Positions 60,056 through 64,000 of a stretch of 64,000 bases of DNA are shown here, piece after piece. The stretch spans positions 536,501-600,500 of the forward strand of contig NZ_CP022203.1 in NCBI RefSeq assembly GCF_002305895.1. Direction: 5' to 3'. The notes under the pieces were generated by a model, which saw only the letters and a list, made by a program, of their open reading frames with translations, made no database searches and was not told where the DNA came from. This DNA is from Corallococcus macrosporus DSM 14697. GTDB lineage: Bacteria > Myxococcota > Myxococcia > Myxococcales > Myxococcaceae. Position 1 is the first letter of the stretch; each line of letters begins with the position of its first letter. The translations under genes and the position numbers were made by a program.

Positions 60056-61246
60056 TCAGCCCCGGTCGTCCTCATCCGCGTCGACGTCCAGGCCATGCGG
60101 ATCAGCGAGCACCCGGCGCGCCCGCTCCATCAGCTCCACCACGATTTGTCCGGCGGGCAGCACGCTCTCGATGCGCGCCATGCTGGCGCCGCTGGCGGGC
60201 ATGGCCATCTCCTCCAGGTCGCCCTCGGTGTCGGGGGTGGGGACGAAGGCGCTGTGCCGTGGCACGTCGACAGGGGTGCCGCCGCCGGGGATGCCCGGGA
60301 ACAGCACGGTGGTGCCCACGCGCTCCGGCGTCGCCATGGGCATGGGCGCGCGGCCCTCGCGCCCCGTCCACTCGCGCACGACGCGGTTGCGCAGCACGCG
60401 CATGCGGTGGCCCGGCCACTCCAGGCCGAAGAGCGCGGTGACGCCCGTGTCCCCCGCGTCCCCGTCGACGATGCGCTGCTTGTAGGCCGGGTGGGCGTGC
60501 GCTTCCACGGAGGCCACCATGCGCGTGCCCACCCAGACGCCGTCCGCGCCATGGAAGAGGGCGCGCGCCGCGCTGAGCCCGTCGGCGATGCCGCCCGCGG
60601 CCAGCACCGGCACCGTGTCCGTCAGCGCGCGCAGCTCGCGCACCAGCGCCAGGGTGGGCGTGGTGCTCTGGTTGAGGCCGGACGCCTGCCGGCCCTGCGC
60701 GATGAGCCCGTCCACGCCGAGCGACAGGGCCAGCCGGGCCACCTCACCCGAGGGCGCCTGGACCCAGACCCGGCTGCCCGCCGCCCGCAGCGCCGCCACC
60801 CACTCCGAGGGCGGAAGGCCGCCTTGGAAGGAGACGATGGGCACGCGCCGGGCGATGCACGTCTCGATGTGCTCGCGCGTGGTGGCGTGCCGGCCGTCCC
60901 GCGGGGCCATGAGGAAGTTCACGCCGAAGGGGCGCCGCGTGCCTGCCTGGATGGTTTGCAGCCGGACATCCAGGATGTCCGCCGGTTCCGGCGCGGCGCC
61001 GAGCATGCCCACGCCGCCCGCCTCTGACACGGCGATGACCAGCGGTGGCAGCGCCACGTAGGGCATGCCATCGCTGACGAACGGATAGTTCACCCCCAGC
61101 TCGCGCGTCAGCCGCGTGTGCAGGGTGTTGTCTTCCAGGACGTAAATCGGAGGCCGCCGGGGCTCTGGACTCGAGTCACTGCGCTCGTCGTCGGGCTCGG
61201 CTTCACGGGAAGAGGGCGGGGAACGTCCGTCATTCGCTCCGTTCAT
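60056..61246 (-). CDS. YrpB/nitronate monooxygenase-like flavin oxidoreductase
   Basis: A 396-residue TIM-barrel FMN enzyme of the 2-nitropropane dioxygenase family. Segments are GVNYPFVSDGMPYV at the start, AVSEAGGVGMLG, FGVNFL, IVSFQGG, VDGLIAQG, VLAAGGIADG and GADGVWVGTRMV in barrel order. It oxidises nitronates or reduces quinone-like acceptors; the exact substrate is unknown. The first 35 residues are a polar Ser/Glu-rich lead. GGAGA 4 bases before the ATG at 61246 decides the start. It lies 19 bases upstream of the secreted protein gene on the same strand. Confidence 0.93.
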   Translation of the reverse strand: MNGANDGRSPPSSREAEPDDERSDSSPEPRRPPIYVLEDNTLHTRLTRELGVNYPFVSDGMPYVALPPLVIAVSEAGGVGMLGAAPEPADILDVRLQTIQAGTRRPFGVNFLMAPRDGRHATTREHIETCIARRVPIVSFQGGLPPSEWVAALRAAGSRVWVQAPSGEVARLALSLGVDGLIAQGRQASGLNQSTTPTLALVRELRALTDTVPVLAAGGIADGLSAARALFHGADGVWVGTRMVASVEAHAHPAYKQRIVDGDAGDTGVTALFGLEWPGHRMRVLRNRVVREWTGREGRAPMPMATPERVGTTVLFPGIPGGGTPVDVPRHSAFVPTPDTEGDLEEMAMPASGASMARIESVLPAGQIVVELMERARRVLADPHGLDVDADEDDRG

Positions 61247-61489
61247 CGGGTCTCCTGAAGCTGGCGGGCTCTTCGGCTTCTCCAAGGTTACCAGCAACCC
61301 GCTCGACCTAGAGGCGGGGAGCGGAAGAGGGCCTTCCAAGTTGGTTGCAGGGTAACAGCCGCGCGCGGGGCCTGGCGCGTCGGCGCTGACGCCTCTCCGT
61401 GGACCGAGCAGGGCCGATGCTCGGCATCCTACAGGCGAGGGCCGCGGAGGTTGCCGCACTCAGAGCCAACTTGTTAGGTTGGCCAGACT

Positions 61490-62437
61490 ATGCGCACTCT
61501 CCCCGTTTTCGGGTATGGCCTGATCGCTGTCCTCGTGGTGTCATCAGCCGCTCAGGCCCGCGACGAGCGCGACAAGCCCGCTGTGCGCGCCATCATGCTC
61601 TCCGAGCACCCAGCAAACGGCACCCACTCCGTCTACGTGAAGGGGCAGGTCGTCACGACACTGCGGTTCGAGCAGACTGTAGACCCGAGCAAGACGAAGA
61701 TGATGGGTTGGGAGGGGCGGCTTGAACCGTTGGTAGTGGCTCGCAACAAGGTCATCCTTGAGCCCATTCGTGACCTCCACCGGGATGAGGGCATTCCCCT
61801 GGTCGTGACGCTGATTGATGGGACCGAGATTCCGTTCCTCGTGAAGCCCCCGTGGCGCAAGAGCGACGGAGGGTGGCCGCCGATTCTCGACCAGCAGGTC
61901 GACGTGTTCAAAAATCGGGAGAGCTATGCGTCCATGTACGCGGCCCTGATGGACGCGCTCAAGAAGAACGACACGCTCACAGAAGAGAATGAGCGCTACC
62001 GCAAGGAAGAGAACTCAGTCGATCACGCCCTCGCGACGTTGCTTGCCAACGGGGAGGTCAAGAAGACACCGTTTCGCCGCAAGAGGTACTGGCGCGCGAA
62101 AAACGAGGACATGGACATGAAGGTGGAACTGTTCGAGGGCCCCGGGAAGGCGGCGGTCGTCATCCACCTGAAGAACACCGACTACGGCCAGCCATGGGCA
62201 TTTGATGGCGCCTACCTGACTCGCGATTTCACCAGCTACACGGCTCGCCCCTTTGCGCTTCGCATGGACCGAGGCGAGATCGCGCACGGTCAGTCGGGAA
62301 AGATCGCGGTTGTGGCTGACAAGAGCGCCTTCGAGACAGGGGGTGGACAGCTCGCTGATCTCTTCCTACAGATCTTCCGGGGGGATGGGCTCCTACAGGT
62401 CGCGGTGGCGATGGATCACACCCTCGTTCGGCAGTAG
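61490..62437 (+). CDS. DUF2381 family exported protein
   Basis: A 315-residue protein with a signal peptide (residues 1-23, ending AQA) and the layout of the Myxococcus paralogous family TIGR02268/DUF2381: an N-terminal beta domain (YVKGQVVTTLRFEQTVD ... GTEIPFLV), a charged central helix (TLTEENERYRKEENSVDHAL) and a C-terminal beta domain (VIHLKNTDYGQPW, GEIAHGQSGKIAVV). Members are usually encoded beside a lipoprotein and a Ser/Thr kinase. Here the lipoprotein gene follows directly, but no kinase is seen before the window ends. Codons use more A/T in third positions than the surrounding genes, which suggests it was acquired. Confidence 0.9.
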   Translation: MRTLPVFGYGLIAVLVVSSAAQARDERDKPAVRAIMLSEHPANGTHSVYVKGQVVTTLRFEQTVDPSKTKMMGWEGRLEPLVVARNKVILEPIRDLHRDEGIPLVVTLIDGTEIPFLVKPPWRKSDGGWPPILDQQVDVFKNRESYASMYAALMDALKKNDTLTEENERYRKEENSVDHALATLLANGEVKKTPFRRKRYWRAKNEDMDMKVELFEGPGKAAVVIHLKNTDYGQPWAFDGAYLTRDFTSYTARPFALRMDRGEIAHGQSGKIAVVADKSAFETGGGQLADLFLQIFRGDGLLQVAVAMDHTLVRQ

Positions 62438-62448
62438 AAGTGCCGTTC

Positions 62449-62940
62449 ATGCACACGATCAAAGCGCTGCTGCTCGGCTCCATCGTCCTGCTCACCACGT
62501 CTTCCGGCTGCGCTACAACCGGCGGCGTGGCACTCCGTCCGGACGGCACGCCGGGGCCGCAGGAGTGCTCGGCGAAGGCGCTCGAAGTCATGCGGTATTT
62601 GAAGCTGCATGTTGGCGATTCCGCGTGGGTGGACCTTGATGCGAACCAACTCGACGCAAGGCGCATCACGCTCTACGACGGACCTATCGAGAGCATCCTG
62701 GACGAGGAGTTTGGGACGCTCGAGTCGACGACCCGCTTGTACGGACAGGTCTGGACGAGCGGCCCACAGGTCGTCATTCGGTGGTACGAGGCCCACCCGC
62801 CGGACAGCGAGAAGGTTCCCCTCTGCGCGGTAGCCCGGCTCAGCCGTGACCAGATGCGGAAGCTGCCCGAGTCGAAGCCCGGGATGGCCATTCTCGAAGG
62901 CTCCAAGGCAGCAGCCTACATTGTCGATGCGTTCCGTTGA
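62449..62940 (+). CDS. Lipoprotein paired with DUF2381 protein
   Basis: A 163-residue lipoprotein (lipobox SSGC near residue 21) encoded 11 bases after the DUF2381 gene. The mature part is alpha/beta with ALEVMRYLKLHVGDSAWVDLD, TTRLYGQVWTSGPQ and CAVARLSRDQMRKLP, ending in a helix VDAFR. A GTG at 62440 is an alternative start. In Myxococcus, this type of small lipoprotein is repeatedly found with DUF2381 proteins, and the pair is thought to sense cell-envelope state. Codon use is like that of its partner, unlike the core genes. Confidence 0.82.
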   Translation: MHTIKALLLGSIVLLTTSSGCATTGGVALRPDGTPGPQECSAKALEVMRYLKLHVGDSAWVDLDANQLDARRITLYDGPIESILDEEFGTLESTTRLYGQVWTSGPQVVIRWYEAHPPDSEKVPLCAVARLSRDQMRKLPESKPGMAILEGSKAAAYIVDAFR

Positions 62941-62956
62941 CGCGCTCGGTTGGCTG

Positions 62957-62973
62957 GCCGCGCCCTTCGCGGC
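62957..62973 (+). terminator. Hairpin after the DUF2381-lipoprotein pair
   Basis: A 6-bp stem GCCGCG/CGCGGC with a 5-base loop starts 17 bases after the stop at 62940. Short, and without a T-tract. Confidence 0.35.
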
Positions 62974-63110
62974 TGCTACTGCCTGAGCTGCTTCGTGCAC
63001 GGTGGGCATGACCGGGGCGCGTGCGTTGCGGCTTGAGCGGCACCCCTTTCGGTCGTGTCCCTATAAGTGTGTAGATGGCGAGGAGGAACGACCGGGAAAG
63101 AGGGAAGCCT

Positions 63111-63193
63111 CCTCGGTGAAACCAACCGAGATGGTCTCCCCCTGGCAGGGGAGCCGAGGACTTCCCTGTCGTGGACGATACCGAGTTCGAATC
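63111..63193 (+). ncRNA. Candidate structured RNA or attachment-site remnant
   Basis: Three copies of CCGAG preceded by A or G lie at 63126-63130, 63154-63158 and 63181-63185, and each can pair with the single CTCGG at 63112-63116, so three stems exclude one another. A separate perfect stem CTCCCC/GGGGAG (63136-63141 and 63148-63153) lies between. The right end, GTTCGAATCC (from 63185), is the T-loop consensus of tRNA, but its flanking stem does not pair. No rRNA or known riboswitch pattern is recognised. The strand is uncertain. Confidence 0.3.
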
Positions 63194-63231
63194 CCCCGTG
63201 CACGAGCGCGCCACGCGCCCCATGGCGGCAC

Positions 63232-63457
63232 AGCCGCGTGGAAGTCGCCGCAGCCCGCGCCGATCTCCCACGCGGAGACCTCGAATTCCCCCGTGAGGTC
63301 GGTGCGATAGCCGGTGAGGACGTGGTGCAGCTCGTGGAAGCGCGCCGCGCGCTTGCGAGCCTCGGTGTTGGGGAGCGGGAAGGGGAGGGGGCCGAGCTTG
63401 AAGTCGACAGCCGCTCTCGTCGAAGTAGCGTCGCAGCGCCGTGGCCATGGTCTCCAT
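63232..63457 (-). pseudogene. Broken Coq4-like gene
   Basis: Starting from an ATG at 63457 with GAGGGAG upstream, the frame reads METMATALRRYFDESG and then loses sense. The next frame picks up at VDFKLGPLPFPLPN and reads RFHELHHVLTGYRTDLTGE and FEVSAWEIGAGCGDFHAA, a segment resembling Coq4-type proteins with the HxxxH-like HELHH motif. So there is a frameshift near 63410, and similarity stops abruptly at about 63232, just before the structured stretch. The gene is truncated and should make no product. The family call rests on the HELHH...TGY segment only. Confidence 0.55.
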
Positions 63458-63684
63458 CGCGTGGACTCCCTCGCAGCGGGCGCAGCTGCCCCGCGGGTTC
63501 GCAAGGAGTCTGACGCGGAGACCTCCGTGCCGCACGTCGCGTCCGAGGAGAGGCATCAGGCCCGGCGATGGCCGCGGGGCCGGCGCTCATGCTCCGGCCC
63601 GCGGGTGTGCCTGGGCTTCAGGCGGGACGCCGTGTGTACGACCGCGTGAACGGCGGCACCGGGTGCGAGCTCCCAGCTCGGAAC

Positions 63685-63727
63685 AGCAAGGCCGGCCATG
63701 GGGACGTACCCCACGACCGGCCTTGCT
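63685..63727 (-). terminator. Strong hairpin after the right-edge gene
   Basis: A perfect 11-bp stem (AGCAAGGCCGG/CCGGCCTTGCT) encloses a second GGGG/CCCC stem. It lies 21 bases after the stop at 63749 on the minus strand and is the best intrinsic terminator shape in the window. Confidence 0.65.
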
Positions 63728-63748
63728 CCTCGGCGGGTCGACGCGGTC

Positions 63749-64000
63749 CTACAGCAGGGGCACGCGCTTGAGCCTGAAGGGCGAGGGGCTCTCGCTCATT
63801 GTGAAGTAGCTCGCGCCGTTGGCCTCGTACTCGAGCGCCTCACCCTGGCCCTCGGTGGTGTCGGTCAGCGTGACGGGCGTCGCGAAGACGGCCGACTCGA
63901 AGCCAAGTCCCGGCGTCGCACGGAACTCGTAGACAGTGCGGTAGGTGCGAAGGAGGAAGCGATCCGCGCATGGGTGGATCGCCGCCGCGGTCGCGGCCGA
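63749..64000 (-). CDS. C-terminal part of an exported beta-propeller-like protein (5' end outside window)
   Basis: The minus strand is open from the window edge to a TAG at 63749, giving the last 83 residues. The text DRFLLRTYRTVYEF, then EGQGEALEYEANG and YFTMSESPSPFRLKRV at the end resembles the last blade of secreted six- or seven-bladed propeller proteins, where an LRTYxxxYxW strand is followed by PQGEAIAY. Codon use is ordinary for the genome. The rest of the gene is beyond the window, so no domain call is firm. Confidence 0.7.
   Translation of the reverse strand, partial: SAATAAAIHPCADRFLLRTYRTVYEFRATPGLGFESAVFATPVTLTDTTEGQGEALEYEANGASYFTMSESPSPFRLKRVPLL

Larger units (their letters stand above)
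62941..63748. other. Stretch without intact genes
   Basis: This 808-base gap holds a broken Coq4-like gene (63232-63457), a possible hairpin after the lipoprotein gene (62957-62973), a structured stretch (63111-63193) and the terminator of the gene at 63749. The remainder (about 63460-63680) shows no convincing codon pattern in any frame. It looks like a decayed gene or a junction of acquired DNA. Confidence 0.6.

Noticed and set aside
63160-63210. A functional tRNA gene
   Set aside because: The T-loop consensus is present but the stem does not pair and no D-arm is found, so it is kept only as a possible remnant.
62941-63210. Retron-type msr/msd RNA
   Set aside because: Myxobacteria have retrons, but no reverse transcriptase gene or flanking inverted repeat is visible here.
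63568-63771. 67-residue plus-strand frame near the right edge
   Set aside because: Crosses the strong hairpin at 63685 and runs antisense to the right-edge gene; no ribosome site.

Overview
The window is very GC-rich, with strong G/C preference at third codon positions, GGAGG-type ribosome sites, many stop/start overlaps and a large number of lipoproteins. It also carries a eukaryotic-like Ser/Thr kinase, an FHA-type sigma-54 activator, an AgmX/PglI-tail protein and a DUF2381 protein. Together these point to a myxobacterium of the Myxococcaceae (Myxococcus, Corallococcus or a close relative). It reads as chromosome: no rRNA, confirmed tRNA, CRISPR array, insertion sequence or replication origin was found.

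Layout. 1-8.4 kb: a signalling and envelope block with two secreted proteins of unknown function, an FHA/sigma-54 activator, a lipoprotein, a PEGA-type protein and a divergent membrane Ser/Thr kinase. 8.4-11.8 kb: lipoproteins, a subclass B1 metallo-beta-lactamase and a methyltransferase. 11.8-15.3 kb: glycogen debranching enzyme GlgX and a partner. 15.6-18.0 kb: three proteins sharing a PGTGG motif, around a MOSC protein. 18.0-23.5 kb: two divergent, paralogous MMPL/RND transporters. 23.5-29.3 kb: a secreted protein, a thioredoxin-reductase-like enzyme with an AraC regulator, a DUF4340 protein and a lipoprotein pair with a JAB-like (HTHP...S..D) protein.

29.3-34.5 kb is the most interesting part. 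Five genes on the minus strand overlap one another end to end: inositol-1-phosphate synthase, an Aur1-like PAP2 enzyme, a CDP-alcohol phosphatidyltransferase fused to a GtrA domain, a secreted AttH/CrtC/Svf1-like lipocalin-fold protein and a dual-specificity phosphatase. Read in order they give a complete route from glucose-6-phosphate to phosphatidylinositol (inositol phosphate, phosphatidylinositol phosphate, then dephosphorylation). They may continue to inositol phosphorylceramide, with a possible flippase and lipid-binding protein included.

34.7-40.2 kb: a flavin-binding stress protein, a Tat-exported aldo/keto reductase, a surface-repeat protein, an alcohol dehydrogenase and a ribosome hibernation factor. 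40.4-44.0 kb: a two-component cluster (two histidine kinases, a tandem-receiver protein and a single receiver). 44.0-48.6 kb: an M24 peptidase, a possible secretion-associated protein, an NTF2-like lipoprotein, an AgmX-tail protein and a small ferredoxin. 48.5-52.7 kb: pdxA with two parvulin-type chaperones and an alpha/beta hydrolase. 52.8-61.3 kb: small proteins, QueE, NudC, GloA, a large membrane protein and a YrpB-type flavoenzyme. 61.5-64 kb: a less GC-rich accessory stretch with a DUF2381/lipoprotein pair, a broken Coq4-like gene, a structured non-coding stretch and the end of a secreted protein running off the window.
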